Below, piece after piece: positions 19,346 through 27,134 of a stretch of DNA of 64,000 nt. Made by a program: the position numbers and the translations under genes. A model generated the notes under the pieces. The model worked only from the letters and a program-made list of their open reading frames with translations, was not told where the DNA came from and searched no databases. The DNA lies in NCBI RefSeq assembly GCF_014842025.1, contig NZ_JACYUY010000005.1, forward strand, positions 1 to 64,000, given 5' to 3'. How positions within the stretch are numbered: the first letter of the stretch is position 1; every line of letters starts with the position of its first letter. The DNA comes from Massilia sp. CFBP 13721. Lineage in GTDB: Bacteria; Pseudomonadota; Gammaproteobacteria; Burkholderiales; Burkholderiaceae_D.

Positions 19346-19373
19346 GTAGGGTGGGCGCCCCGTGCCCACGCGG
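19346..19373. repeat. Dispersed palindromic repeat (tip GCGCCCCGTGC)
   Basis: GTAGGGTGGGCGCCCCGTGCCCACGCGG in the hscB-hscA spacer. It forms an inverted pair with 19402-19429, which has the matching tip. Confidence 0.82.
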
Positions 19374-19401
19374 AACGATGCGCCAACGTGACGCATGCTT
19401 C

Positions 19402-19429
19402 ACGCGTGGGCACGGGGCGCCCACCCTAC
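19402..19429. repeat. Dispersed palindromic repeat (matching inverted copy)
   Basis: ACGCGTGGGCACGGGGCGCCCACCCTAC, the near-exact reverse complement of 19346-19373. Together the two copies can form a long stem in the hscB-hscA intercistronic mRNA. Confidence 0.82.
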
Positions 19430-19448
19430 GTGTTCATGCGCCGGTTGA

Positions 19449-19478
19449 ACGCGTGGACGGCGTAGCCGTCCACCCTAC
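19449..19478. repeat. Dispersed palindromic repeat supplying the hscB stop codon
   Basis: ACGCGTGGACGGCGTAGCCGTCCACCCTAC. The final CTA (19475-19477), read on the minus strand, is the TAG stop codon of hscB, i.e. the TAG of the arm GTAGGGTGG. Its tip matches the copy at 3694-3723. Confidence 0.85.
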
Positions 19479-19993
19479 GATTCGATCGCCTCGAACGCGT
19501 ACTGTACCTCGTCGCCGAATTTGTCGAGGAACATCAGCGAACGCACGCCCTGCGCCGCCGCGTCGAAATCGCCGGCGTCGAGCTGCTCCCCTACCCGCTT
19601 GAGCATCGTCTTGCGCTCGCCGCGCACCTGCGCGTCCAGCTCGTCCAGCGCCTCGGCATCCTTGGCCGCGCGCGCGTCGCCGAGCGCTTCGCGCCATTCC
19701 ATCTGCTGCATCAGGAAGGCCATCGGCATCGCCGTGTTCGACTCGGTTTGCAGGTCGACGCCGTTCAGCTCGCACAGGTACTGCGCGCGCTTTTGCGGGT
19801 GCTTCAGCGTCTGGTAGGCTTCGTTGGCACGCGTAGCCCATTGCATGGCGACGCGCTTTTCGGCATCGGTGGCGTTCACGAAGCGGTCCGGGTGCACGCG
19901 GCCTTGCACCTCACGGTAGGCCGCGTCCAGCGCGGCCTGGTCGACGTCGAAGCGCGCCGGCAGCTGGAACAACTCGAAATGATTCTGCATCAC
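19475..19993 (-). CDS. hscB: Fe-S assembly co-chaperone HscB
   Basis: J-domain protein that delivers IscU to HscA. 172 residues. The J domain lies in residues 1-75 with the HPD tripeptide in GRVHPDRFVNATDAEKRVAMQWATRANEAYQTLKHP. The C-terminal three-helix IscU-binding domain is rich in acidic and Leu residues. The TAG stop codon lies inside a dispersed repeat, so the last codons (AFEAIES) abut foreign repeat sequence. Starts 4 nt after iscA's stop. Confidence 0.95.
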   Translation of the reverse strand: MMQNHFELFQLPARFDVDQAALDAAYREVQGRVHPDRFVNATDAEKRVAMQWATRANEAYQTLKHPQKRAQYLCELNGVDLQTESNTAMPMAFLMQQMEWREALGDARAAKDAEALDELDAQVRGERKTMLKRVGEQLDAGDFDAAAQGVRSLMFLDKFGDEVQYAFEAIES

Positions 19994-19996
19994 GAC

Positions 19997-20320
19997 TTAA
20001 ATACGGAAGCTCTCGCCGCAACCGCAATTGTCCTTGACGTTCGGGTTGTTGAAGCGGAAGCCTTCGTTCAGTCCCTCGCGGGCGAAATCGAGTTCGGTGC
20101 CGTCGATGTAGGCCAGGCTCTTCGGGTCGACGAAGACCTTGACGCCGAAGGACTCGAAGACGTTGTCCTCGGGCGCCGCCTCGTCGACGTACTCCAGCTT
20201 GTAGGCCAGGCCGGAGCAGCCGGTGGTGCGCACGCCGAAACGCAGCCCGAGGCCCTTGCCGCGACGCTCGATGTAGCGGTTGATGTGCTTCGCCGCTTTT
20301 TCGGTGAGTGTGATTGCCAT
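19997..20320 (-). CDS. iscA: Fe-S carrier protein IscA
   Basis: A-type Fe-S carrier, 107 residues. Cluster-ligating cysteines in TTGCSGLAY (about residue 35) and the C-terminal CGCGESF (about 99-101) fit the C-x(63-65)-C-x-C pattern. [22 protein letters not shown] is typical of IscA rather than ErpA. Part of iscRSUA, between iscU and hscB with short spacers. Confidence 0.96.
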   Translation of the reverse strand: MAITLTEKAAKHINRYIERRGKGLGLRFGVRTTGCSGLAYKLEYVDEAAPEDNVFESFGVKVFVDPKSLAYIDGTELDFAREGLNEGFRFNNPNVKDNCGCGESFRI

Positions 20321-20345
20321 GCGTTCCTCTCCAGCCTTGATTGCT

Positions 20346-20732
20346 TTATACGGTTGCGTGCTTGGTCTTGTAGTCGGCGACAGCGGCCTTGATCGCGTCT
20401 TCCGCCAGGATCGAGCAGTGGATCTTCACCGGCGGCAGCGCCAGTTCTTCGGCGATCTGCGTGTTCTTGATGGCCAGTGCCTGGTCCAAGGTCTTCCCCT
20501 TGACCCACTCGGTCACCAGCGAGCTCGAGGCAATGGCCGAACCGCAGCCATAGGTCTTGAACTTCGCGTCTTCGATCAGGCCCTGCTCGTTGACCTTGAT
20601 CTGCAGCTTCATCACGTCGCCGCAGGCCGGTGCGCCGACCATGCCGGTGCCGATCGATTCGTCACCCTTGTCGAAGGCGCCGACGTTGCGTGGATTCTCG
20701 TAGTGGTCGAGTACTTTGTCCGAATATGCCAT
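20346..20732 (-). CDS. iscU: Fe-S cluster scaffold IscU
   Basis: Scaffold on which [2Fe-2S] clusters are built from IscS-derived sulfur. 128 residues. The three ligating cysteines appear in [12 protein letters not shown] (37), [11 protein letters not shown] (63) and [11 protein letters not shown] (106), with the conserved Asp two after the first Cys. The HscA-recognition motif LPPVK is present (about 99-103). Spacing to iscS is 26 nt. Confidence 0.97.
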   Translation of the reverse strand: MAYSDKVLDHYENPRNVGAFDKGDESIGTGMVGAPACGDVMKLQIKVNEQGLIEDAKFKTYGCGSAIASSSLVTEWVKGKTLDQALAIKNTQIAEELALPPVKIHCSILAEDAIKAAVADYKTKHATV

Positions 20733-20758
20733 GGTAGTGCTCCCTTGAATTCTTTAGA

Positions 20759-22015
20759 TTAATGTGCGGCCCATTGGATCGAACTGATGTCGATCCCGTC
20801 CTTGAACATGTCCCACAGCGGCGACAGTTCGCGCAGTTTGCCGACCTTCGATTTCAACAGCTCGATCGTGAAATCGATGTCCTCTTCGGTCGTGAAGCGG
20901 CCGATGGTAAAGCGGATCGAGCTGTGCGCCAGTTCGTCGCTGCGGCCCAGGGCGCGCAGCACGTACGACGGTTCCAGCGACGCCGAGGTGCAGGCCGAAC
21001 CCGACGACACGGCGATGTCCTTGATCGCCATGATCAGCGACTCGCCTTCGACATAGTTGAACGAGACGTTCAGGTTGTGCGGCACGCGGTGTTCCATGTC
21101 GCCGTTGATGTAGACCTCTTCGATCTCCATCAGGCCCTTGGCCAGGCGGTCGCGCAGCGCTTTCACGCGCACCAGTTCGTCGTCCATCTCGATCTTCGCG
21201 AGGCGGAAGGCTTCGCCCATGCCGGCGATCTGGTGGGTCGGCAGCGTGCCCGAACGCAGGCCGCGCTCGTGACCGCCGCCGTGCATCTGCGCTTCCAGGC
21301 GGATGCGTGGCTTGCGGCGCACGTACAGGGCGCCGACGCCCTTCGGACCGTAGGTCTTGTGCGCGGTGAAGGTCATCAGGTCGCACTTGGTGGTGGCCAG
21401 GTCGATATGCACCTTGCCCGTCGCTTGCGCGGCGTCGCAGTGGAAGATGATGCCTTTCGCGCGGCACAGTTCGCCGATCGCGTCGATCGGCTGGATCACG
21501 CCGATCTCGTTATTCACCAGCATGACCGAGACCAGGATCGTGTCCGGGCGGATCGCCGCTTCCAGCTGCTCGATCGTGATCAGGCCGTTGTCCTGCGGCT
21601 CGAGGTAGGTCGCCTCGAAGCCCTGGCGTTCCAGTTCGCGCACGGTATCGAGCACCGCTTTGTGTTCGGTCTTGACCGTGATGATGTGCTTGCCCTTCGT
21701 TTTATAGAACTGGGCCGCACCCTTCAGGGCCAGGTTGTTCGACTCGGTCGCGCCGGACGTCCAGATGATTTCGCGCGGATCGGCACCGACCAGGGCGGCG
21801 ACGTGGCCGCGCGCTTCTTCGATAGCGGCTTCGGCCGACCAGCCGTACATGTGGCTGCGCGAAGCCGGATTGCCGAACTGCTCGCGCAGGAACGGGATCA
21901 TCTTGTCGGCCACGCGCGGGTCGACCGGCGTCGTCGCCGAATAATCCATGTAGATCGGGAAATGCGGCGCAGTCACGAAGCTCTGCTCGATTTTCTTGTC
22001 CAAAGGTGCGTTCAT
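20759..22015 (-). CDS. iscS: Cysteine desulfurase IscS
   Basis: PLP enzyme converting cysteine to alanine and protein-bound persulfide, the sulfur source for IscU, ThiI and other acceptors. 418 residues, carrying a 14-residue N-terminal extension relative to E. coli (404). The PLP lysine is in [16 protein letters not shown], and the active-site Cys loop is [22 protein letters not shown] (about residue 342), the long loop of group I NifS/IscS enzymes. C-terminal IQWAAH is the conserved IscU/IscX contact tail. Confidence 0.97.
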   Translation of the reverse strand: MNAPLDKKIEQSFVTAPHFPIYMDYSATTPVDPRVADKMIPFLREQFGNPASRSHMYGWSAEAAIEEARGHVAALVGADPREIIWTSGATESNNLALKGAAQFYKTKGKHIITVKTEHKAVLDTVRELERQGFEATYLEPQDNGLITIEQLEAAIRPDTILVSVMLVNNEIGVIQPIDAIGELCRAKGIIFHCDAAQATGKVHIDLATTKCDLMTFTAHKTYGPKGVGALYVRRKPRIRLEAQMHGGGHERGLRSGTLPTHQIAGMGEAFRLAKIEMDDELVRVKALRDRLAKGLMEIEEVYINGDMEHRVPHNLNVSFNYVEGESLIMAIKDIAVSSGSACTSASLEPSYVLRALGRSDELAHSSIRFTIGRFTTEEDIDFTIELLKSKVGKLRELSPLWDMFKDGIDISSIQWAAH

Positions 22016-22035
22016 CAGTTCACTCCAGTATCACT

Positions 22036-22512
22036 TCAAGTTTGTGCGGTAGCAGCGGCGCGGTGCACCACGACGACGGCTTGTTCTTTTTGCTTCTGCT
22101 GGTCGACCAGGTCTTGCAGCGAGACCGAATCGAGATAGTCGACCATCTTGGCGTTGAGCGTGGTCCACAGGTCGTGCGTCATGCAGCGGATGCCGCTGGC
22201 GGCATCGGACCCGTGGCAATTTTCCTTGCCGCCGCATTGGGTGGCGTCGAGCGGCTCGTCGACGGCGATGATGATGTCGGCCACCGTCACCTTTTCCGCC
22301 GGACGCGCCAGGCTGTAGCCGCCGCCCGGACCGCGGATCGATTCGACGATGTCGTGGCGACGCAGCTTGCCGAACAGCTGCTCCAGGTAGGACAGCGAAA
22401 TGGCCTGGCGCTGGCTGATGCCCGACAGCGTAACCGGACCATTGCCCTGGCGCAGGGCAAGATCGATCATCGCAGTGACAGCAAAACGGCCTTTGGTGGT
22501 CAGACGCATCAC
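22036..22512 (-). CDS. iscR: Fe-S responsive transcriptional regulator IscR
   Basis: Rrf2-family winged-helix regulator that senses cluster status and represses the isc operon when loaded with [2Fe-2S]. 158 residues. The HTH region RLTTKGRFAVTAMIDLALRQGNGPVTLSGISQRQAISLSYLEQLFGKLR is followed by the cluster-ligating cysteines C-x5-C-x7-C in CGGKENCHGSDAASGIRC (about 92-109). First gene of the operon. A strong type 1 IscR-like site lies 83 nt upstream, implying autoregulation. Confidence 0.96.
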   Translation of the reverse strand: MMRLTTKGRFAVTAMIDLALRQGNGPVTLSGISQRQAISLSYLEQLFGKLRRHDIVESIRGPGGGYSLARPAEKVTVADIIIAVDEPLDATQCGGKENCHGSDAASGIRCMTHDLWTTLNAKMVDYLDSVSLQDLVDQQKQKEQAVVVVHRAAATAQT

Positions 22513-22594
22513 AACCCCGGTAATGTTAAAATATTGCCCTTGTTCATTTCCTACTTACTTATCAAGTCTGCGTTGCTGATGCGTAAAGACCTGA

Positions 22595-22619
22595 TTAGTT
22601 GAACGATTTAGTCAAGTAT
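22595..22619 (-). promoter_or_regulatory. Putative type 1 IscR-binding site upstream of iscR
   Basis: On the minus strand the 25-mer starts ATACTTGACTAAAT and ends TCAACTAA. Compared with the E. coli type 1 consensus (ATASYYGACTRWWWYAGTCRRSTAT) I count about 22 of 25 matches, with mismatches in the second half-site centre and last base. It contains a TTGACT that could be the -35 hexamer, so loaded IscR would occlude RNA polymerase. No convincing -10 was fixed. Confidence 0.7.
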
Positions 22620-22708
22620 AGCAAATGTCGGGGGGCTTGTCTTGGCGGGCCCAAAAACGGCCAGGTGGGTGGCGGTGCGTTTTCGAGGGCGGAAACGGCG
22701 CGTATCGG

Positions 22709-22752
22709 CGCGTGGACGGGGGACCCGCCTCTCGTGGCCCGGTCCACCCTAC
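22709..22752. repeat. Dispersed palindromic repeat, long-tip variant
   Basis: CGCGTGGAC...GTCCACCCTAC with the long CGGGCCACGAGAGGCGGG-type tip also seen at 3605-3650. It is next to a second unit at 22757, in the spacer between the iscR promoter and the UNG-like gene. Confidence 0.78.
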
Positions 22753-22756
22753 CGAT

Positions 22757-22817
22757 GTAGGGTGGAGTGCTCCACCACACCGGTATGCACCGACGCAACG
22801 CGTGCGCACTCCACGCG
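22757..22817. repeat. Dispersed repeat unit with expanded tip
   Basis: GTAGGGTGGAGTGCTCCACC, then about 25 nt, then GCGCACTCCACGCG. It looks like a unit whose tip has been expanded or two units merged. It is followed by GGTGATACGCG, the start of the composite core, which then breaks off. Confidence 0.65.
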
Positions 22818-22835
22818 GTGATACGCGACGCGTCC

Positions 22836-23612
22836 CTATCGCGTCCGCGATCGGAGCAGTTGCATTGGCCCGAACAGCCGCTGCATCCCCTGATGCCCGA
22901 TGAACGACAGGTTATACGGATGCTCCGCAACCACCTGCGGCAAGCGCTCGGTCTGCGGCAGCTTCCTCAATTGCTCGGCAATCTTCCCCCACAACACCAG
23001 CGTCGGCGGCGCCTCGACTTCGGCCAGCCCCCCCAGCACCGCCTGCAGGAACGGCAGCCAGCCGCGCGCATCGATGGCCGGCGCCACGTGCTTGCGAAAC
23101 ACCAGCGCCGCGTTCAGCAGCAGGAAGCCCTGCGCCGTCAGGTTGTCCTGCAATTGCGCCAGGGTCCCGATCGATCCGTTCGTGCGCGCGGCAGCCGCCA
23201 CCGGCGCCATGGCCGCGCCGCCGGTGTCGTCCTGCTGCAATTGCCCGTCCGCCACCAGCAGCATCTTCATGAAGTTGCGCAGCGAGGTCGCCCGGTTGAC
23301 CGGCTTCGACAGCCCGGCCTCGCTCCACAACGCGCCGACGGCGCCATCCATGAAGCTCACCCCGGTCGCGCTGTCGGCGCGCGGGTACGGGCCCTCCCCT
23401 ACCAGGACGTAACGTACGTTTTCCAACGGCTGGGCAAAGGCGGTGAACAGGCGTCCCTGGGTCGGCAGGTAGTCGTCCTCGGCCAGGGCCGGCAGGTAGC
23501 CGGGATTGGCGGCCATGACCGCCTCAAGGCCCCGCGACAGGTGCGGCCGCCAGGAAGGATCGGCAAGGTCGAGGGCATCCAGGATCGGGGACGGAATGGG
23601 GAGCTTATTCAT
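22836..23612 (-). CDS. UNG-fold uracil-DNA glycosylase-like protein lacking the catalytic Asp
   Basis: 258 residues from the ATG at 23612. The whole chain aligns by eye with family 1 uracil-DNA glycosylases: VRYVLVGEGPYPRADSATGVSF at the place of the GQDPYH motif, SLRNFMKMLL, LTAQGFLLLNAALVFR, PPTLVLWGKIAEQL, and AEHPYNLSFIGHQGM at the place of the HPSPLS leucine loop. The water-activating Asp of GQDPYH is Gly here, and the following His is Pro; HPS has become HPY. The length is close to UNG (about 230). Activity on uracil is therefore doubtful; it may be a pseudoenzyme or have another specificity. Upstream sequence overlapping the CBS gene antisense is not part of the gene. Confidence 0.75.
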   Translation of the reverse strand: MNKLPIPSPILDALDLADPSWRPHLSRGLEAVMAANPGYLPALAEDDYLPTQGRLFTAFAQPLENVRYVLVGEGPYPRADSATGVSFMDGAVGALWSEAGLSKPVNRATSLRNFMKMLLVADGQLQQDDTGGAAMAPVAAAARTNGSIGTLAQLQDNLTAQGFLLLNAALVFRKHVAPAIDARGWLPFLQAVLGGLAEVEAPPTLVLWGKIAEQLRKLPQTERLPQVVAEHPYNLSFIGHQGMQRLFGPMQLLRSRTR

Positions 23613-23756
23613 GGCGCATGCTGGCGAAAAAGAGGCGGATTGTAGCGCAGCGCCGCCCAACCGGGCGCGGGCGTGCCGCGCGTCAATCTGGCGTGGCGGC
23701 GCCGCGAATTCGGGCATATTGATCGCCCCTTCAACACGCAGCAGAGGAGACCAACC

Positions 23757-24200
23757 ATGCAAACCATCCAGGACATCATGACGCGCGATGTGCAGACCAT
23801 TTCGCCGCAGGACACCGTGCAGCGCGCCGCGCAATTGATGGACGAACTGAACGTGGGCGCCATTCCCGTGCTCGATGGCGACCAGCTGGTCGGCATGATC
23901 ACCGACCGCGACATCACCGTGCGCTCGGTCGCCGTCGGCCAGAACCCCACATCGACCCAGGTCGCCGACGTGATGAGCACCGACGTGCGCACCTGCACGG
24001 CCGACCAGAGCGTGGATGACGTGCTGGACACCATGGGCGACGTGCAGATCCGCCGCATTCCCGTGCTCGATGCGCAATCGAAAGTGATCGGCATCGTCTC
24101 GCTGGGCGACGTGGCCACCAGGCACGCGGCCGACGTCGACCTGACGCTCGACGAGATCTCGACGCCGTCCGAGCCGGACCGCTCGACGACCGGGCAATAA
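23757..24200 (+). CDS. Tandem CBS-domain protein
   Basis: 147 residues formed almost wholly of two CBS motifs (about 1-62, MQTIQDIMTRDVQTISPQDTVQRAAQLM...GMITDRDITVR; and 72-130, VADVMSTDVRTCTADQSVDDVL...GIVSLGDVA). Such stand-alone Bateman modules bind adenine nucleotides and often act as stress or energy sensors. The ATG at 23757 is preceded by a strong AGAGGAGA site, which decides the start over an upstream in-frame codon. Divergent from the UNG-like gene. Confidence 0.88.
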   Translation: MQTIQDIMTRDVQTISPQDTVQRAAQLMDELNVGAIPVLDGDQLVGMITDRDITVRSVAVGQNPTSTQVADVMSTDVRTCTADQSVDDVLDTMGDVQIRRIPVLDAQSKVIGIVSLGDVATRHAADVDLTLDEISTPSEPDRSTTGQ

Positions 24201-24210
24201 GCTCGCTCCC

Positions 24211-24234
24211 GTAGGGCGGACTTCGTCCACGCGT
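24211..24234. repeat. Dispersed palindromic repeat (tip ACTTCGT)
   Basis: GTAGGGCGGACTTCGTCCACGCGT, a short-tip copy with one arm substitution, 10 nt after the CBS gene stop. First of three units in the CBS-maiA convergent spacer. Confidence 0.75.
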
Positions 24235-24317
24235 AAATGCCGCCAACCACCTGCCCTCCCAAGACCATGCCTGGTACCTTTGATGGATCAACAGGACGAT
24301 TGCGATCTGCGTGCGTC

Positions 24318-24341
24318 ACGCGTGGACGAAGTCCACCCTAC
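24318..24341. repeat. Dispersed palindromic repeat (tip ACGAAGT)
   Basis: ACGCGTGGACGAAGTCCACCCTAC, the exact inverted counterpart of the 24211 copy apart from the arm substitution. Confidence 0.8.
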
Positions 24342-24380
24342 AGTGACGACATATCACACGACAGCCGATTAATCGCAATC

Positions 24381-24404
24381 GTAGGGTGGACTCCGTCCAC
24401 GCGT
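24381..24404. repeat. Dispersed palindromic repeat (tip ACTCCGT)
   Basis: GTAGGGTGGACTCCGTCCACGCGT, third unit in this spacer, alternating orientation with the previous one. Confidence 0.8.
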
Positions 24405-24433
24405 TACGTGCGCATCCATCGACCGGTTCAACC

Positions 24434-25078
24434 TTACTCCGCGTCCGGCTGCTGCGACGGATGCGCGGCGGCAAACGCCGGCAGGTCGACGCACAGTGCG
24501 TGGATGCGGCTGATGTTCGGATAGGCGCCGAGATCGATCCCGAAGCGCTGGGCATTGAACACTTGCGGCACCAGGAAGCAGTCGGCGATCGTCGGCGCGG
24601 CGCCGTGGCAGAACGGGCCGGCGGCCGGGTCGCGCGCCAGGTGCGATTCGAGGCTGGTCAGGCCTTCGCCGATCCAGTGGCGGATCCATGCGGTCTTCTG
24701 CTCTTCACTCAGCTTGAGTTCATGCACCAGGTGACGCAGCACGCGCAGGTTGTTCAGCGGGTGGATGTCGCAGGCGATGATCTGCGCCAGTTCGCGCACG
24801 CGGGCGCGGCCGGGGGCGTCCTGCGGCATCAGCGGCACGGCCGGGAAGCGCTCTTCCAGGTACTCGATGATCGCCATCGACTGCGTCAGCGTGATGCGCT
24901 CGTCCTGGAAGGCCGGCACCAGTCCGCTCGGATTGATGTTGCGGAATTCATCCTGGCGCTGCTGGCCGCCATCCTTGAGCAGGTGCACCGGCACGGCGTC
25001 ATAGCCCAGCCCCTTCAGGTTCAGGGCAATCCGCACGCGGTAGGCGGCGGAGCTGCGGAAATACGTATAAAGCTTCAT
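24434..25078 (-). CDS. maiA: Maleylacetoacetate isomerase (zeta-class GST)
   Basis: Glutathione-dependent cis-trans isomerase of maleylacetoacetate (homogentisate/tyrosine route) or maleylpyruvate (gentisate route). 214 residues. The zeta GST N-terminal motif SSAAYRVRIALNLKGL (residues 9-24) carries the catalytic Ser, with PSGLVPAF and the GSH-site TQSMAIIEYLEERFP following. Its ATG overlaps the stop of the FAH-family gene upstream (ATGA), so both enzymes of the ring-cleavage tail are co-translated. The neighbouring LysR gene is the obvious regulator candidate. Confidence 0.92.
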   Translation of the reverse strand: MKLYTYFRSSAAYRVRIALNLKGLGYDAVPVHLLKDGGQQRQDEFRNINPSGLVPAFQDERITLTQSMAIIEYLEERFPAVPLMPQDAPGRARVRELAQIIACDIHPLNNLRVLRHLVHELKLSEEQKTAWIRHWIGEGLTSLESHLARDPAAGPFCHGAAPTIADCFLVPQVFNAQRFGIDLGAYPNISRIHALCVDLPAFAAAHPSQQPDAE

Positions 25079-26100
25079 TCTTTCCTCCCGTGATAATGCG
25101 CGACCTCGTGGTCGATGGCGCCGAAGATGCTGGCACCGGCAGCGTCGAGCATCTCGATGCGCACGCTGTCGCCGAAGCGCAGGAACGGCGTTTGCGGCGC
25201 GCCGTGTTCGATGGTTTCGTACATCCGCACTTCGGCCAGGCAGCAGTAGCCGACGCCGCCGTTGGCGATCGACGAGCCGTGCAGGTTGCCCTGTTTATTC
25301 GACACCGTGCCCGAGCCGATGATGCTGCCCGGTCCCAGTTCGCGCGTTTTCGCGGCGTGGGCGATCAGTTGCGCAAAGCTGAAGGTCATGTCCTCGCCGG
25401 CGTTTGGCTTGCCGAAGGGTTCGTCGTTGATCGTGACCAGTAGCGGCAGGTGCAGCTTGGAATCGCTCCAGGCATCGCCCAGTTCGTCCGGCGTGACCGC
25501 CACCGGCGAAAACGCACTGGCCGGCTTGGACTGGTAAAAGCCGAAGCCCTTGGCAAGTTCGTTCGGGATCAGGTTGCGCAGCGATACGTCGTTGACCAGC
25601 ATGACGAGGCGGATCGCCCCGGCCGCCTGCTCCAGGCTGGCGCCGATCGGCACCGGCCCCGTGACCACCGCCACTTCCGCTTCCAGGTCGACGCCCCAGT
25701 CTTCGCTCATGACGGCGATCGGGTCGCACGGACCGATGAAGGAATCGCCGCCGCCCTGGTACATCAGCGGGTCGGTGTAGAACGAGGCCGGCACCTCGGC
25801 ATTCCGTGCTTTACGCACGAGCTCGACGTGGTTGATGTAGGCCGAGCCGTCGGCCCATTGATAGGCGCGCGGCAGCGGCGAGTGGCACTCCATCTCGAGG
25901 AAGGACTCGGCATTGTCGGCGCTGCCGGCATTCAGGCGGTTGTAGACGGCCTGCAGTTGCGGCGCGACGGCGTCCCAGTCGTCGAGCGCGGATTGCAGGG
26001 TGCGCGCGATCTTCGGGACGGCCTGACAGGTGACGAGGTCGCGGCTGACGACGACCAGCGTGCCGTCGCGGCCGCCGGTTTTGAGTGTGGCGAGTTTCAT
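25075..26100 (-). CDS. Fumarylacetoacetate/fumarylpyruvate hydrolase family protein
   Basis: 341 residues from the ATG at 26100 (MKLATLKTGGRDG). FAH-family C-terminal domain with metal ligands in LEAEVAVV (acidic), VMLVNDVSLRNLIPNE, and GSIIGSGTVSNKQG; N-terminal 80 residues as in bacterial FAH-like enzymes of about 330 residues. With maiA next to it, it most likely cleaves fumarylacetoacetate to fumarate and acetoacetate; fumarylpyruvate is the alternative. No homogentisate or gentisate dioxygenase is in this window. Divergent from the LysR gene across a 93-nt promoter region. Confidence 0.88.
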   Translation of the reverse strand: MKLATLKTGGRDGTLVVVSRDLVTCQAVPKIARTLQSALDDWDAVAPQLQAVYNRLNAGSADNAESFLEMECHSPLPRAYQWADGSAYINHVELVRKARNAEVPASFYTDPLMYQGGGDSFIGPCDPIAVMSEDWGVDLEAEVAVVTGPVPIGASLEQAAGAIRLVMLVNDVSLRNLIPNELAKGFGFYQSKPASAFSPVAVTPDELGDAWSDSKLHLPLLVTINDEPFGKPNAGEDMTFSFAQLIAHAAKTRELGPGSIIGSGTVSNKQGNLHGSSIANGGVGYCCLAEVRMYETIEHGAPQTPFLRFGDSVRIEMLDAAGASIFGAIDHEVAHYHGRKE

Positions 26101-26193
26101 GGACGAGTTCCCCGTTGCGTAGATGCACACATTACAAATCAAACCGGACTATCATACAAACAATATTTTTCGCATCATTTATCAGAATCTCTT
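26101..26193. promoter_or_regulatory. Divergent promoter region between FAH-family gene and lysR
   Basis: A 93-nt AT-richer region (ATACAAACAATATTTTTCGCATCATTTATC) between two divergent starts, the usual site of LysR-type autoregulation. No clear T-N11-A palindrome was identified. Confidence 0.5.
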
Positions 26194-27117
26194 ATGAATC
26201 CGACGCTGCGCCAGATGCGCGCATTCGTGGCACTCGCCAAAACCGGTCACTTTACGTCGGCCGCACAGACCATGCACGTCACGCAATCGGCCTTGTCGGG
26301 CCTGATCAAGGAGCTCGAACAGACGCTAGGCGCGCGCGTGGTCGACCGTTCCACCCGGCGCATCGTGCTCACCGAGATCGGCCGCGAGCTGTATCCGCTA
26401 TTTAGCCAGATGATCGATGATCTCGACGGTGCGCTGGCGAACGTGGCGGACCACACGCAGCTGCGCAAGGGCATCGTGCGCATTGCCGCACCGCAACTGA
26501 TGTGCTGCACGCTGGTACCAGAAGCCGTCGCCGCCTACCGAAACAGTTATCCGGACATCGACGTCCGCGTGGCCGACAGCCCGGTCGACAACGTGATCGC
26601 GCGCGTGCTCAGCGGCGAATCGGACTTCGGCATCGGACCGGAGCGCGAAGCCGCGCCGCAGCTGGAAGCGCGCGAACTGTTCGAGATGCCGTTTTCGCTG
26701 GTATTCCCGCAAGGCCATCCCCTGGAAACCAACGAGCGCGTCACCTGGCAGGACGTCGCACGCCATCCGTTCATCGCCTTGCAGGGACAATTCACCCAGC
26801 GCCTGCTGGCCGACATGCAGGCGCTGCTGCGCGAGGTTCCCCTGAAACCGGTCAACGAAGTGACCTTCATGACGACCGCGCTGGCGATGGTCGGCGCCGG
26901 CCTTGGCATCACGGTCTGCCTGCCGTATGCCGAACCCCTGGTGCGCATGCACAAGCTGCACATGCGCCCGCTCGAAGAGCCGCGCCTGACGCGCCGCTTT
27001 TTCGTCTATACGCGCGCCGGACGCTCGCTGTCGCCGGCGGCGGAAAGCTTCATCGATTTCCTGTTTCCGTACGTGGACGCCAAGCGCAGCCAGGCGCGCG
27101 AGCAGCCCGGCATTTGA
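26194..27117 (+). CDS. LysR family transcriptional regulator
   Basis: 307 residues. N-terminal winged HTH LRQMRAFVALAKTGHFTSAAQTMHVTQSALSGLIKELEQTLGARVVDRSTRRIVLTEIG (residues 5-63), then a two-lobe LysR substrate domain with GIVRIAAPQLMCCTLVPEAVAAY and GAGLGITVCLPYAEPLV. I start at the ATG 26194; the in-frame region upstream runs antisense through the FAH gene. Divergent from the FAH/maiA pair and probably controls it in response to a pathway intermediate. Confidence 0.92.
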   Translation: MNPTLRQMRAFVALAKTGHFTSAAQTMHVTQSALSGLIKELEQTLGARVVDRSTRRIVLTEIGRELYPLFSQMIDDLDGALANVADHTQLRKGIVRIAAPQLMCCTLVPEAVAAYRNSYPDIDVRVADSPVDNVIARVLSGESDFGIGPEREAAPQLEARELFEMPFSLVFPQGHPLETNERVTWQDVARHPFIALQGQFTQRLLADMQALLREVPLKPVNEVTFMTTALAMVGAGLGITVCLPYAEPLVRMHKLHMRPLEEPRLTRRFFVYTRAGRSLSPAAESFIDFLFPYVDAKRSQAREQPGI

Positions 27118-27134
27118 TTGGCTAGAATCGGCAC

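Noticed and set aside
23613..24230. Extension of the UNG-like frame upstream to 24230
   Set aside because: The extension is antisense to the CBS gene and has no similarity to the UNG fold; ATG 23612 fits the family start.
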